Of a stretch of 64,000 bases of DNA, positions 24,200 through 36,957 are shown one piece after another; the stretch's first letter is position 1, and each line of letters opens with the position of its first letter. The position numbers and the translations under genes are program-made. Below the pieces are notes generated by a model. It did not search any database and had not been told where the DNA came from. It saw nothing but the letters and a program-made list of their open reading frames with translations. The DNA comes from Anniella stebbinsi (lineage: Eukaryota > Chordata > Lepidosauria > Squamata > Anniellidae): NCBI GenBank assembly GCA_029215795.1, contig JARDYH010000007.1, positions 101,199,263 through 101,263,262 on the forward strand. The letters run 5' to 3'.

Positions 24200-25571
24200 A
24201 GATGTTTGTATCACTTACAATTTCTGAATGATGGCTGAGATGGGAAAGGTTGAGTAATGCCCATTCTCTTGGCAGTATTTCTGGCCTTTTGTATGGCATC
24301 CATTGCCTCATCGGTTTTGGAGTTAAACAAACCTTTACCATTGAATGGGAGGTCTTCGATTCAGGAACTCGTTTCGGATGTCAAGCTTGCTGACCTAAAC
24401 CAAGTGTGTCTGCATGAGGCAACCGCCCCCATCATTGCTTTTGCTTCACAGTCTGTTTGGTGACATGTGGTATCGATTTCCTGCTTCGCTAGTTTCAGTG
24501 CCATGGTATTGAAGACTTCTGCTAGGTCTTGCTGTTCATCTGGTAAGTATCTGTGTGTCAGGCAGTCTCAGAGATGATGGAAGTGGCCGGGCAAGCTTGA
24601 TGATGTGGAGGTACTGGTGGTCATTGCAACAAGGATGTTCTGGAAGGGACTGGAGGCGGGTCCCATGTCCTCAATGCTGGAGATCTCGATGCCGGAGGTC
24701 TCGATATTGAGGCTGAGGGAGGCTGTCGACAGTGTGGCGACATTGCGTTGTGCCTAGGTCTGGCACGGTAACAATCTGAACAGACTCCCAGTCGTCCCAT
24801 TCATAGTAACAGCGGGGAGGTGGAATCCATTTGGTAGATGGTTTCCTGACTCTTGGTGGGGAGCGAGACCGGTCTCTACTAGACCAGTCTCAGTGGCGGT
24901 GAGAGCCTTCTACTGACTGGATTGAGACCATGGAGTCTGGAGAATGGCGGGGTGAGCCACCATGGGGGAGTGCTATCAAGGAGTACTTCCAGGAGAAAGG
25001 TGTCAAGAACGTAGGCTCCTGTGTGGAAAGCAGGCCGGGGTTCCTGGATTGGGGGCCAACTGGCGATCTAGTGAGGGGGTGTCTTGGAGCTCTCCCTCTG
25101 ACATGGAGCAGGGACGATTAGGGACAAGTTGTTGAGATAGGGATCATATTGGTGAATTAAGCATGGGGGGAGGCGGTGGTAGGAAATGTACGCCCTTTTC
25201 GGACTTCGGTCTTCTCTCCTTTTCTTCCTCTTTTGAGCCTCTGATCCCGACCTATGCCCTCTGGCTTGCTTAGAAATCTTTGCGACGGCCACCAAGAGGG
25301 AATGGCCTGGTACCAACAGCTCCGCATGGCCCAAAGGGTGGGCCAGAGAGGACGGCATGGTCGGTGTTGATTGAGCCATTGGCGGTATTAGAGTTTTCGC
25401 CGAGCCAGAACTTCCTAAGGGGGTTGGTTTGTCAACCGCCTGTAAGACTTTTTGCCACAGGATCGCTTTAAGCCTGTCAGCGCAGGGAGGGGGGGGGGTT
25501 GCATTTGTTTGGAGACACTTTGGCAGTGGTGTGTTTCTCGTAGGTAAAAGAGGCAGACAGTTTATTCCCAC
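24200..25571 (-). pseudogene. DIRS gag, decayed
   Basis: Only short blocks resemble the better copy, such as CADRLKAILWQKVLQAVDK (25068-25571). The frame is broken throughout, and the R/S/P-rich middle is shortened. Confidence 0.55.
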
Positions 25572-25676
25572 ATTTCAAGCACTTGCAAAATGGGGATTTC
25601 AATGCCATGCGGCAGCACTTGAGTCATCAAGGGGACCGCTAGAGTGAGAATAGAGAAGAAAACGAGTAAGAGGATG

Positions 25677-25678
<2 letters not shown>

Positions 25679-25714
<36 letters not shown>
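25679..25714. repeat. AT microsatellite
   Basis: There are about 18 AT dinucleotides inside the 5' region of the older DIRS copy. Confidence 0.97.
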
Positions 25715-25717
<3 letters not shown>

Positions 25718-26174
25718 AAGTGATATAAGAAGGGAAAAACTGGAGATGAAGAAGTTTGGAGAAGTTCTCATCTGGAGTAAGAAAAAATGCTCAGAAAAAT
25801 GGGGCAAAGATCCCTACGAGGCACCTATGACAGCGGTTGAAAGAAAACTGAGGGAGCGGTGGAAATCCCAGCCGGACATGTGCAGTAGATGGTGGGTGGG
25901 GTTCCCGCTGAAACTGTTCTCAGCTTTAGAAGATTCCTGGATCAAGGCTCCATGCAGGTGCAGAGCCCATAATGTGTGATGCGCAGAGACCACGAAGAAG
26001 AACCAGTAATTTCCCAGTTCTAACCCCAGTGGCTCTTGCTACTCTTGAGGAGTGCAACAGAGTGATCCATGAGCCAATCTCTCAGGAAAGTGTGGCTGTG
26101 GAAGCCTTCATTTCTAGGAATGAGGATGAAAAGCTACAAGGGTTCTGGACTGCCTTATGGGCTTAGGAGAATAC

Positions 26175-26640
26175 CCAAACACACACATACACACTGGCAT
26201 GTGTTTGATCATTCTCATGAGTCCTATGAATGACAGAGGCACTCTAGCTTTTGTCCAACCTATCTCAGTTTGAAAAACTCTGCAGAAAACCATGGAGCCA
26301 CTCTGGCTCCACAATGCTGGAAAGGATGCTCAGCAGCAATTGCGTCAATGGCCTACCTTGCTTCACCATTCCATACCGAAACCAGGGCATCAACAGGATC
26401 ATCACTTCTAGCTACTGGATATGCCCCCAGAGCATTCAGGAATTTCTCAGATTCTATAAGTCTCTGGGGATGGACAATTTCAATAGGTCCTCCACTCCTG
26501 CAAGAGGCGACTGATGTTGTGAGACCAAATTTCACTAGGAAGTGGTCTAACCATGACAATGGGGCTATTTTAACACCTCCTACCATCGGATCCTCCTCTC
26601 ACATATAGGGGCAAAGATGAAATCAAGGGTACGTACTGCC
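26175..26640 (-). mobile_element. L2 fragment, antisense to the other L2 copies
   Basis: The minus strand encodes VGGVKIAPLSWLDHFLVKFG and ARVAPWFSAEFFKLR, the end of the L2 endonuclease and its linker. The frame continues from RTLDFIFAPI-like codons near 26635. Confidence 0.65.
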
Positions 26641-26811
26641 CCGTGTGTTGAGCCAATGAAACAATGACCTGGTTTGCATGTAACATCAGTGTGATGTTAC
26701 ACATCTGTCCATATTGAGTTTATGTTTATAACTGTTATCTTGTTATAGATCTATGGTCCGGCTGTCTGTTAGCTACTGAGCCACGTAAAGGTTATGTTAT
26801 TATCCTACAAA

Positions 26812-27369
26812 ACCCTAAATAACTTGGGACCAGGATACCTAACAGACCACCTTCCCTTACATACCCCCAGATGAGATTTATGATTTTCAGAGGAGATCTT
26901 GCTGGTCATTCTGAAACAAACAGAACATCGCCATGAAGAACCTTGAAGGCCGGCCTTCTCTGTAGTGGCACCCACCCTCTGGGAAAACCTCCCTCGTGCA
27001 GTTCGGGAGGTGGAAAATGTAACATTCTTTAAACACCTCCTGAAAACATATCTTTTCACACAAGCTTTTCCTGAACTGTAACTTATTTTGGTTTTGACAA
27101 CTGTTACCCAGAGGACCTTCTCTTCTGCCGCTCCCAGACTGTGGAATGACCTGCCGGAGGAGACTCGTCAACTTCAGTCTTTTAGAATTTAAGAAAGCTA
27201 TAAAGACTGTTCTCTTCCGGCAGGCATATCCAGTGTAATTTTAGAATGTTTTTAGATTGTTTTAGGATGTTTTAATGCAGTTTTAATAATATTTGTCATG
27301 TTTTAATTAGTATTTTATCATGTTGTTGTTCCCCGCCTCGATCCAGACGGAGAGGCGGGTAAGAAATAA

Positions 27370-27411
<42 letters not shown>

Positions 27412-27535
27412 TTAAACTTTTATAGTTCATAATATGATCTGACTTGTATTTATGGTTTTAATTGTAAACTGCCCAGAGAGCCTTGGCTATTGGGCAGTAT
27501 AAACATGTAATAAATAAAATAAAATAAATAAAAAT
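26812..27535 (+). mobile_element. L2 3' end (second subfamily) split by another L2 3' end
   Basis: Left part 26812-27085 (LGPGYL.D-like start, KHLLKTYLFTQAFPEL end). Right part 27415-27535 (TAAACTGCCCAGAGAGCCTT, then AAATAAATAAA). The middle 27098-27412 is a separate copy. Confidence 0.65.
27098..27412 (+). mobile_element. L2 3' end (main family), nested
   Basis: The sequence from ACTGTTACCCAGAGGACC through the CCTCGATCCAGACGGAGAGG end to an ATT tail (27370-27412) is nearly identical to 19075-19400. Confidence 0.85.
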
Positions 27536-27837
27536 CTCTAGGATGAGAATGGTGGATTTGCATTTGTGTGCTGATTGGCTGAGAGAGTGAGAAAGAGGGG
27601 ATGAAGTGTGGGTCTGCTATATAAAGTGTTCTGTGCCTGTGGGAGGCAGACAGGGATGAGATGAGACCGGGATATAATATAAAATAGGCCAGATCTATAA
27701 TGTCTGTCAAATCATTATGATTCCATCATGGTAACACTATATTCCTCTTGCGCATTTATACCTCATAGGACACACAATGACCTTTGTTGCAACATTTTGG
27801 ATAATGTGGAATAAAAAAGCAGGAAACAACACCACGT

Positions 27838-28196
27838 ACAATCCCGTACAATCTGCCCCGCATGCTCAGGTCCTCTGGGAAGAACTTACTGCGGTCGGCC
27901 AAGACTAGGCTGACAACTGTTACCCAGAGGACCTTCTCTTCTGCCGCTCCCAGACTGTGGAATGACCTGCCGGAGGAGACTCGTCAACTTAACAGTCTTT
28001 TAGAATTTAAGAAAGCTATAAAGACTGTTCTCTTCCGGCAGGCATATCCAGTGTAATTTTTAGAATGTTTTTAGGATGTTTTAGGATGTTTTAATGCAGT
28101 TTTAATAATATTTGTCATGTTTTAATCAGTTTTATGTATTTTATCATGTTGTTGTTCCCCGCCTTGATCCAGACGGAGAGGCGGGTAAGAAATAAA

Positions 28197-28242
<46 letters not shown>
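27838..28242 (+). mobile_element. L2 3' end (main family)
   Basis: A 5'-truncated copy reads LRSSGKNLLRSAKTRLTTVT through EETRQLNSLLEFKKAIKTV and ends in an ATT tail at 28199-28242. The coding part is open. Confidence 0.88.
28199..28242 (+). repeat. ATT microsatellite at L2 end
   Basis: About 14 ATT units grow out of the L2 3' terminus. Confidence 0.96.
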
Positions 28243-28243
<1 letters not shown>

Positions 28244-28394
28244 CAGAATGGGTAATGTGCCCCAACAGTTATCACTGCACTTTGGTTCCACTATAAGGCA
28301 GATCTAGTGTAGATCTAGACATGGTTCAGAACAGAGATAGAGTTTGAGACAGGGATGAGGTAACATGGGATGAGAGACAGTAATATGATGCAAG

Positions 28395-29745
28395 ATGGTT
28401 TAGAAACTGTTTGATCTAGACCCATTTCAATCGGGCTTTCAGCTGGGATATGGGACTGAGGCTTTGCTTGCCTTAGAGCATGACCTATGCTGGGAGCTGT
28501 ATGGAGAGAGTGTAAGCCTATTCCTTCTCTTGAACCTCTTGGTGGCTTTCGATACCATCAATCATGGTATCCTACTGGACTGCCCGGGGAGGCTAGACCT
28601 TGGGGGTGCTGTTTTCTCAGTGGTTCAAGTCCTTTCTGTCAGGCCATGTCCAAAAGGTGGTGCTGGGAGATTACTGTTTGACTCCATAGCCACTGACCTG
28701 CGGTGTTCTACAAGGTTCTATCTTGTCCCCCATGTTGTTTAATATTTACATGAAACTGCTGGGAAAGGTCATTCTGAGCTTTGCAGTAAGGTGCCACCAA
28801 TACGCTGATGACACCCAGCTCTGTTGCTCTTTGTCATCAACACCAAGGAAGCTGTTCAAGCTACTGATGTTGCTTGGGTTCAGTAATGGGCCTGATGAGG
28901 GTGAACAGCAGTCAGTATAAACCCTCACATGGAACTTGGAATTCAATCTGTTCTGGAAGGGGTTGTGTTCCTCTGGAAGGATCTGGTCTGTTGTTTGGGA
29001 GTGTGCCTCGATCCTGTGCTACCCTTGAATCGCCAGGTGGCAGGAGTGACAAAGAGTATGTTTGCACAATTACCCCTGGTGCTCCTGCTGTGACCCTTTC
29101 TGAGTCAGTCTGACTTGGCAACAATTATCCATGCCTTCGTTACATCACAATTAGACTATTGATCTATGTGGGGTTATCCTTGTTTGGAAGCTTCCATTGC
29201 TGCAAAATGTGGTAGCTAAGTTGCTAGCTGGTGCACAGCATTGGGATTATATTGCACCTATCCTGAAAGAACTGCACTGGTTGCCAATTGCTTTCCGGGC
29301 GCAATTCAAGGTATTGATTTTAACATTTAAAGTCCTAAATGAGTTAGGACCTGGCTATCTAAGGGGCCTTCGGTCTTGCTATGAACCTGTCTGGATATTA
29401 AGATCTGCAGGACAGGCCCTTTTGAGGGCACCATTCCCTGCAGAAGCCCATCTATTGGGCATGCAAGAAAGGTCTTTCTCTTGCGTTGCCCCCGAACTAT
29501 GGAATCACTTCCTCAAGAACTACAATTAGCCCTCCCTCTTCTGCCCTGTAGAAAGGGTGTAAAGGTTCATCTTTTTAATTTGGCCTTCCAAAATATATAG
29601 TTTTAATTGTTTGCTGTCTTTATTGTTTTAATGCTCTGTTTGTATTGTTTTACAGTTTTATTGTTTTAAATTGTTGTACACTGCCTTTATGGGTTTCAGC
29701 AGATAAGGCGGTATATACATGTCAATAATAAACAAATAAATAAAC
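28395..29745 (+). mobile_element. L2 LINE, second subfamily
   Basis: Blocks seen: DPFQSGFQLGYGTEA-like start, VAFDTINHGILLD, MSPMLFNIYMKLLGKVI, HQYADDTQLCCSL (RT catalytic box at 28798-28835), and ELHWLPIAFRAQFKVLILTF at 29265. The end is CTGCCTTTATGGGTTTCAGC and AATAAACAAATAAATAAA. It has several frame breaks. Confidence 0.8.
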
Positions 29746-31249
29746 CATGCCAGTAGTGCTTTGCTGCAAAAATCCAACAGGAAGGGAGAAAAGACAGACA
29801 CACCTTACTTCCTCTACCAAGCAGAAAGTGGAAGAAAAAGGGGGGTAGTCTCTCCACTTCCCTTTTGTTCAGTTTTCAGGAGGCAGCACATATCACTGCT
29901 GTTGCTTCCGCAAAAGCCCAACCAGGAGGGGAAAAAAACAAAATTTCTTTCCTTTATGAGGAACTGATGAGAAAAGAAGAGGTGGCTTCTTTTCCACAAG
30001 CAGGGTCTTTGCTGGAGAACGGGGTACCCATCCCTGGTGAAATTATGGAACTCTTGTTAGTTACTACTTTGGCATTTATATCACAGGAAAGGCCCCATAA
30101 ACATGATACGAGAAATAAGAGTATGATTCAAAAACTACACGCCTCAAAAGAACCCCCACCCCCTCACCCCATGCTTTCAATCACTGGCTCCTGAATTGCA
30201 CTCTAAAGCTAACAGTACTATTACCTGGTCTGTGCTAACTTGATCTGCCAGAGAGATACCTGCACTTCCTCTTCCTGGCTGCATGTAGGGAAAGGGGAAA
30301 AATCATAAAATGTTATCATTTAGAAAGCATAGCATGACATGAACTTATTTAAACAATGTTAATATTTCACTGTTAAATTATGTATTACAATGAAATAAAT
30401 TGTTATTAATATTAAGAATGAAATAACAAACGGTACTCGAAATATTTAACAATGTTGTTACATTCACGTCTAATAGTTTTTTTAACGGGCAATTGGCCAA
30501 CAGACAGAACACCTGTGAATAACCTGCACTGGTCAGAGCACTCAACAATGCTTTTTACTTTATTGGCAATGTTTACCTAAGCTTCATTTTTCAAACAACA
30601 GCATGTAATCAGAGGTTGTAGTTTAGTCATACTAGACAAGATAGTGGATCTCCAGTCACTTTCCAGCCACAGGGGAAGTGGTGATCTGGATTATGATCAC
30701 AGCATCTGGGAGGGAAACTTAACCCTTTCACCCAGCATGGTTTCTTGATGAAATCTGACCTTCCAACAGCTGATACAGGATTAGCCCTGCTAGCAAAAGC
30801 TTATGTGTACACTGGGAATTTTTCATCATTCAAACGGTGCTGGAGGAAAGGCTAAACCTCCCTGCCACGATTCTGAATCAGTCAAATCAGAGATACATGG
30901 CAAAGTAAATAATGGAAGTTTCTCATTTTGTCAAGTTTGGCTCTTAGGCAAACCTGTGTAGAATAATTTTATAAATGAGGAAGTTGGCACACAAGAGGCA
31001 AATATTTTCTATAATATTATATTCAGAGCTGGTGGTGCAAGAAAAGATATGCTAAAATTTTCTTTTTTTGCCCATATCATAAACACATGTCTATGTTCTT
31101 CAGTGTTCTCTGCACTAGTGTCTGGCACTTTCCACATCAAATTCAAGTAACTAGCCCTTATGTTTTAGGGACTAACTGGACACAAAGCTAGCACAATCCA
31201 TATCTTATAACATGTATTTTGCTGCATTGTTGTAAAGCAGGGGCGGCAG
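29746..31249. other. Intron sequence, nothing recognised
   Basis: No exon or repeat family was identified. 30340-30470 is very AT-rich. Confidence 0.4.
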
Positions 31250-31325
31250 GGGTCATAGAATCATAGATCAGTAGAGATGGAAGGGGCCTATAAGGCCATG
31301 GAGTCCAGCCCCCTGCTCCATTTTG
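31250..31325 (-). mobile_element. CR1 3' end, antisense
   Basis: TCATAGAATCATAGATCAGT followed by GGAAGGGGCCTATAAGGCCA and AGTCCAGCCCCCTGCT is the inverted complement of the CR1 terminus. Confidence 0.8.
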
Positions 31326-31672
31326 ATTGGTTTGTTGCTCATGCTGGGGATGCCAACAGATCAAGGGGGTGGAGAATCTCCACACAATGAGTACAAGTGT
31401 TGGGTGAGTGGAACCTTCATATTCACATCATCCTCTGGACTTCGTAAGAGTCAAATGATGCTTCCAAAGGTTCTGTAATATGCTTAGCTCGCAAGAAAGA
31501 CTTCTGAATGCCTCACCAGTACATGAAACATTGAGACTTTCTTTGTAAAGTGCTTCTGTGTTAGTTTAATTGTCAAGCAGACCAATTTGGGTTAATTGTT
31601 GCTATTCTTCAAACACACATAAAGTAATTTGTATAATTTATGACAATATCTTACCACCCTGCACTCTCTTAC

Positions 31673-31775
31673 CGAAACCTCTGCCAATATTCTTCAGTTT
31701 TCTTTGTGAGTTCCTCCCCTGATGGATTCTGTAGTTGTGAAACCACAGCCTGCTCATATATTTCACCAATCTGAG
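31673..31775 (-). CDS. SPAG17: SPAG17 exon 13 of window
   Basis: The exon is 103 nt, phase 1 in (TTACAG acceptor) and phase 2 out (TTCG/GTAAGA donor). It encodes QIGEIYEQAVVSQLQNPSGE followed by a charged segment ending EEYWQRF. It precedes the largest intron in the window (15.1 kb). Confidence 0.76.
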
Positions 31776-32334
31776 CTGTAAAATCATGAGAGATCATTCA
31801 AATTACTAATCTTAAATTCAAAAGAACAAATATCAGCTGCTGCTGATTTTTATTTCATATGTTTTAGGAAGGAACATAGGTATTTATTGTGAGCATTCAT
31901 TTTCAGTGGATGGTTTGATTCCTCTCATCTGCTCCTAGAAACAGGGCATATGCAGATAGTTTGACCCTTACTGTGTGGAGGAGTCCCACCCAGTTTTGAG
32001 ATACAGAGTGCTTCTAGATAAGTGTTGTGGAATCACCCTGCCCCAAATTTTATGGGAGAACCAGGTAATGTTGTGCCCATGTTTTCCCACCACTTCTATA
32101 TTTTTTCCTCCCACACAAAATATGTTAAGAAGGGAAAGGTGAAATAGCTACACAGTAGTGGTAGGACTGGTAGTGCTAGGGGCCCTCTTTCTGGACGCAC
32201 CAATAGTGCAGCTGAAAAATATATAGCCATCTATCCAAAGATGTGTTGGCATGTCATGTGAACCCAGTGAAAGGGAGGATAACAACAACAAAAGATGCAT
32301 GGAGTGATTTACTATTTCACTCACTCACTGAGTT

Positions 32335-32670
32335 CCATCAGACGAGTGTTTTATTGTACACTCGTTACTGGGCACTCACAGATTTGTGTTGGTCCCTCTC
32401 ACAATGTCATCTGCTTCCCGCACGCCTCCCACCCCTTCTAGCTTTCTTCGCGCCACAAAAAACACCCCAGTAAGTCCAACTTATTTTTCAAATGGAAGTT
32501 GCCGCTACCTCCAGCTGTGTGCAGGAGAAGCAGCGGGATCAAAATGGGTCACTGAATGGGCCACGTGCACATTGTTTACTTCCCCTTTCAAAAAAGGAAG
32601 TAATGAGGGACAAACGCGTGGGCAGAGAAGAGACAGTAAGAAAATGCAATTTTCCCCATGTGATGATACT
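32335..32670 (+). mobile_element. Miniature element family B, copy 1
   Basis: The ATCAGACGAGTGTTTTATTG terminus, a CCACGTGCACATTGTTTACT core and GAGACAGTAAGAAAATGCAA are shared, in inverted orientation, with 53505-53770. Confidence 0.6.
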
Positions 32671-33274
32671 CACTATCTAATCAAATAACACAGTAAGTGA
32701 AGCATTGCAAGCATCCTATGAAATCCTATCCTTTGAGAAAGCATGCATCAAACTGAGCAGCAAATAAAGTGTGTGGTAGGAGAAATAACGCTTGCTGAAA
32801 TCCTCCCATGTAATGCAGCTAATTGTCTCAGCAAAGACAGCAGGATCTACTTCTACGTAAACATGCATGGAATTAGGCTGAAATCCTTGTCACAGGATAG
32901 TGGAATCAGTGGAGTGGAATAAGACAGGTAAGGTATGTCTGCAGTCCTATGGTCACAACTCACTAGAACTTACCTCTGAATATGCATCGGGGTCAGGTTG
33001 CAAACATCCCCCAAGAAACTAAGGGCTAGTTTATATATCAGACTCAAGTGGCAAGTCCCCCCTCCCCCTGCTTGAAGTGCACCAATGAAATATTTGCCGA
33101 TCTAAAAATACCCCTGTACAAAGAAGGCAACCATGTCAGGGAGAAGATTTCAATCCTAGCTTTCAGCCAGACATACTGGTTTTCTATGTGCAGAGACATT
33201 TGTTCACATGGAAGCATGAGAGCCCTCAACTGCAGGGTGAAAGTGCTACTTTACACAATGCATCATGAATTGAT

Positions 33275-33480
33275 AGGATTTGCTGCCACAAGGTGTGGTG
33301 ATGGCCAGTAGCCTGAGATGGCTTTAAAAGGGGATTAGGCAAATCCATGGAGAAGGAAAGATCAACAGCTATGAGTTGTGATAGCTAAATGGAACCTCTG
33401 AAAGGCATCTACCTCTGAATACCAGTTGCTGGCGGGAGGGGGGAGGCAAACTACCCTGGGCAGGAACCCCATTTCAAAAA
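33275..33480 (+). mobile_element. CR1 LINE fragment, other subfamily
   Basis: GCCACAAGGTGTGGTGATGG, GATGGCTTTAAAAGGGGATT and CCTCTGAATACCAGTTGCTG are the typical 3' region of a CR1 subfamily common in reptiles. Confidence 0.75.
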
Positions 33481-35262
33481 GCCCTTCGATCCTATGGATG
33501 CAGGGCCCTTTGGAGGATTCATTGGCCAAAGGGGAAAAGGGGTCTATTTTATAATCCATGGTGACCAGGTTCTAACACCATCGGGCATGGCAGTGCAATT
33601 CATCTTATCACCATAGGGGGGATATACACACAAGCACTCCGCTCAGCTTTGAGGGATGAGTAAAGCAAGGGTGGATAACAGCAGCTTGTACCACTCTGGA
33701 AGCTTCAGCTACTGCTGTGCCTAACTCATGGCTCCACTGCAATGTGTCGGAGACATATCTAGCCATGGCTCAAGACCCAGATTTCCCATGAGCCCCCAAA
33801 CACTTGGAAACACCTCTGCTTGTTTGCAACACAAACTTTATAAGTGGGTGGATAGCAGCCAAGAAGGCAGCTCCACTACCTCACCCTTTTGTTAGGGAGA
33901 GCAGGAAGGATGGGCAGAGGAGAGCGATCAACTTCCTCCTCTACTGATCTAAGGCTAGGGGAGGGGTTGGCGGAGCAGAAGGGAGGAATGTTCTGCCTAC
34001 CTCACTGTTCTGTATTAGGACCAAAAGGAAGCAAGGGAGGTGGGAGAGCAGCCCCCAACAGGTGGTAAAGGTAGGCACCCATGGCAAGGGATTTCCCAAG
34101 TGTATCTCCACCAATGGGGCCCTGTCCCAGGAAGCTGAAGTGATGGTGGCATCCCTTCCTGATGGAATGGGACAGGAGATCCTGTAGGGCAGGGGTGTGG
34201 GGCCTCTTCCAGGCTGAGGGCCCAATTCAATTTTAGAGAAGCTCTTGAGGATATGCATTCCGGCAGTAGGCAAAGGGGCTGAAGGCAAAAGAGGAGGGGG
34301 CCAAAACCCTCAAAATACCAGGTCATTTTAGCTTATTTATTTATTTATTTAGTGTAAAGCTCTTACTGCCAGTATCAATCTTTTAGAATGGGAAAAAAAT
34401 TGTACAAAAAGCTGGGAAACCATCCGACCACTAGTTCTTGTGTTCTTGTGAGAAAGGTATGATGGGGCCAGGGGCATAGCAGGTGAGTGTATTCTTCTCC
34501 AGTTTTGTCGGATGAGTTTCAGTTGATACAATTCGAGGGCATTGACAAGGTGCCTTGGACAAATTGAGCAAGCGCTTCCACATTGGAGCCTTGCTCCTCT
34601 TGGTTTATAAAAACCAACAGGGAAGGAACAGCCTGCTGGGCATGGGGGGTGATTAATCCTTCCTTGTGAGAGGGAGTGCTCCTCCTGAGCCACCTGAAAA
34701 AGGAGGCAGCGGTGAGGCCACTCCTGAAGAAATCCTCATTTGTGCTGGTCAGGTGGAAATGTCCCCCACACTTGCCCACATGGTTGTTTATCCATACATC
34801 CCCAGTGTTGTGGGATCATCCCATTAGAAAGCAGTTCCCCTATGCGTCGGAATCAAACAGATTAGTAGGGATCTGTAGCGGTTCAAAAACCTCCAGAAGA
34901 AGAATCAATAGTGAGGCAAAAGAAATGAACATAAGCAGGCAATGCTGGCGCTATGACACCACTTTCAAATCTTACAGTCTTCAGACTGTGCATTAGTTTT
35001 TGAATTAATCTTTTAATCTCTTGAACCCACTTACATATTTCAATCTTGATTAACTCCCAAATTATTGAATTAGTACTTTTAATCATTGTTAATTATGCCA
35101 AGTGTCCTTATTTATTAAACTTCTGATTCACAGTGTATGCTATAAAAGGAAAGAGCTAGCAAAATAGTGAGGCAGAAGAAGGTAAATATTATACAAAATG
35201 ATCACTAAACAAAACAAGGCAAGGCTTTGTTTTGCTTTTTAAACAGACAACTAACTTCTTAC
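33481..35262. other. Intron 12-13 remainder
   Basis: 34190-34320 begins CAGGGGTGTGGGGCCTC and may be one end of a hAT-like element. 34675-34745 encodes LKKEAAVRPLLKKSSF, a tiny L2 relic. Nothing else was recognised. Confidence 0.4.
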
Positions 35263-35305
35263 CTCTAGTGCAAAGATCTTCAGATTCTTCAAGGGTAGGA
35301 AAAGA
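35263..35305 (-). CDS. SPAG17: SPAG17 exon 12 of window, 43 nt microexon
   Basis: This very short exon runs from phase 0 (TTGCAG acceptor) to phase 1 (AGAG/GTAAGA donor) and encodes SFPTLEESEDLCTR. It is supported by strong splice signals on both sides and by the fact that it converts phase 0 to phase 1, which exon 13 needs. Confidence 0.68.
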
Positions 35306-36957
35306 CTGCAATGGACACAAAGAGTTTTCTGACATATTTTAGACAAAATATTTTGCTAACAGCTAGTGTTGTAGGGCTTCTAGCAATCAAAGCACTTTCA
35401 CAGAAAATCCAAGATGTTAGAGCATAGAGACATTAGGGTCTTTTTAAAAAAAGTAAAACAGAAAATTTTAAATATTTCTTTTTCCTTCCTGCTGGAACAC
35501 AACAACATTTCCTGGCAACATAAAAACATCAACCAAAAAATTAAAGTCCATCAAAAACAACCCACTTGGCAATTAAAAACAATAATTTTAAGTTTAAATA
35601 CTTTTTAAAAATGTACTGCAGCAGTGTTTCTATGCAACACAACATTATCGACAATGCAACGTAACATTAGACCGAGGGGCCAAGCCAGTGAGAAATCGCC
35701 AAGCTTCAAGCACAAAACAGACACCCATGACATCCCCAGCCATGGGCCCAACAATCCCAACCCCTCAGATGCCATCAAAGGGTGTTGTGGGGATAATGCT
35801 ACACTGTTTTTGGGGTGGGGGGGGCACCCAACCCAGAAACCCTTTACATCTGAAGAAAGCTCTAAAGGAGGGTGCTCCGAGGTGGATCCAAAGCCCTCTA
35901 TTCCCCTGAGAAGAACCCAGCTCCAGCTGCAATGGGTATACCTACTTTCCATCTCCAATTAGTTTTAAATAAATGGGGGAATTCTGATTACAAAAGATCA
36001 GCCACAGTCAAATGCCTGCCCCTTCATTTCCCCTCCCACCAAGTGCCAATTAGCATTGCACAGTTAATCTGGGGCTGCAGGTGGATATGTGCGAGGAATA
36101 GCATTTCATGTATTTATTCTTCTGCCAACCAATGGTGAAATCCACCCCTCCTGCCCCCCCTCCCCCCCAGTTTAGAGAGGAGCTATCTGGAGACATTAGG
36201 CTGGAGCTGGGCATTGGATAGGAGTGGAAAGGATTTCATTTGCTTACACTGCTGCCAATCCATTCTAAAACCCACCTCTCTCACTTCTGTTGTACATTAG
36301 AGTGAAGTTGCCAGAGGCAGTGACTTTGTGTTGCAGAAACTCTGATGCTAATGGTACTTGCTGTTATACATCATGTCACCTTGGACTACATCTATCAATC
36401 TTTGAAGCTCCCTACTCCACCCCCCTTGGCAAGAAAGAACCTAATGGTTAACAGACCTTTTGTACTGAGTTTAGGGAGATAGAGGGACCTTTTTGCCAGG
36501 TGCGTCTGAAGGGGAGTAGCAATTTTCCCCCTAAAAGGGCAAAACAGGCATCCTGTGGGGCACCCAATCTGGCCCATGGAGCCTCTTGGGGTCCTCCAAG
36601 GGTTGGGGCTTAGGCTCCAAGTGGGGTACCCCAATCTGGCTCCAAGACCCACCCTGTGGAGGGATCCCCTTGGAGGACATCCCCCTCTGTTTTCTCCAAT
36701 CTCAGATCAGAGATAACAGCAGGGATTCTCCTGCTGGCACATGCCAAAAACAGGACCCCTGCTGTTCTATCCAAATAGAGACGACATCAGGGATGCTGGT
36801 GTGGCAGGCCTTGCCGGTGTGAGGAAAAGCAGCCACTCTTCCCAGCGTGGGCCAAAGTACAGCTATCCCACACCTGCTCTGCTGTATTCTCTGATCCATC
36901 ATGTGTCAGCAGCAGATAGGAAATAACAGCGGGGGGATGTGGGACAGCGGCACGTCA
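35306..36957. other. Intron 11-12 content
   Basis: No gene or recognisable family was found. It contains GC-rich stretches with C or G runs at 35815-35825 and 36155-36170. Confidence 0.4.

Larger units (their letters stand above)
21114..26002 (-). mobile_element. DIRS retrotransposon, older and decayed
   Basis: This is a tyrosine-recombinase retrotransposon in the same orientation as the host gene. It has the DIRS end structure: the left end AAATGCAGGTTGCCTACCTG (21114) and right end (..GAGACCACGAAGAAGAA, to 26002) are both complemented in an internal region at 21394-21487. From 3' to 5' it holds remains of the recombinase, RT-RNase H and gag genes, all broken. It is about 1.2 kb shorter than the copy at 54595-60671, mainly in the gag region. 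Confidence 0.87.
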
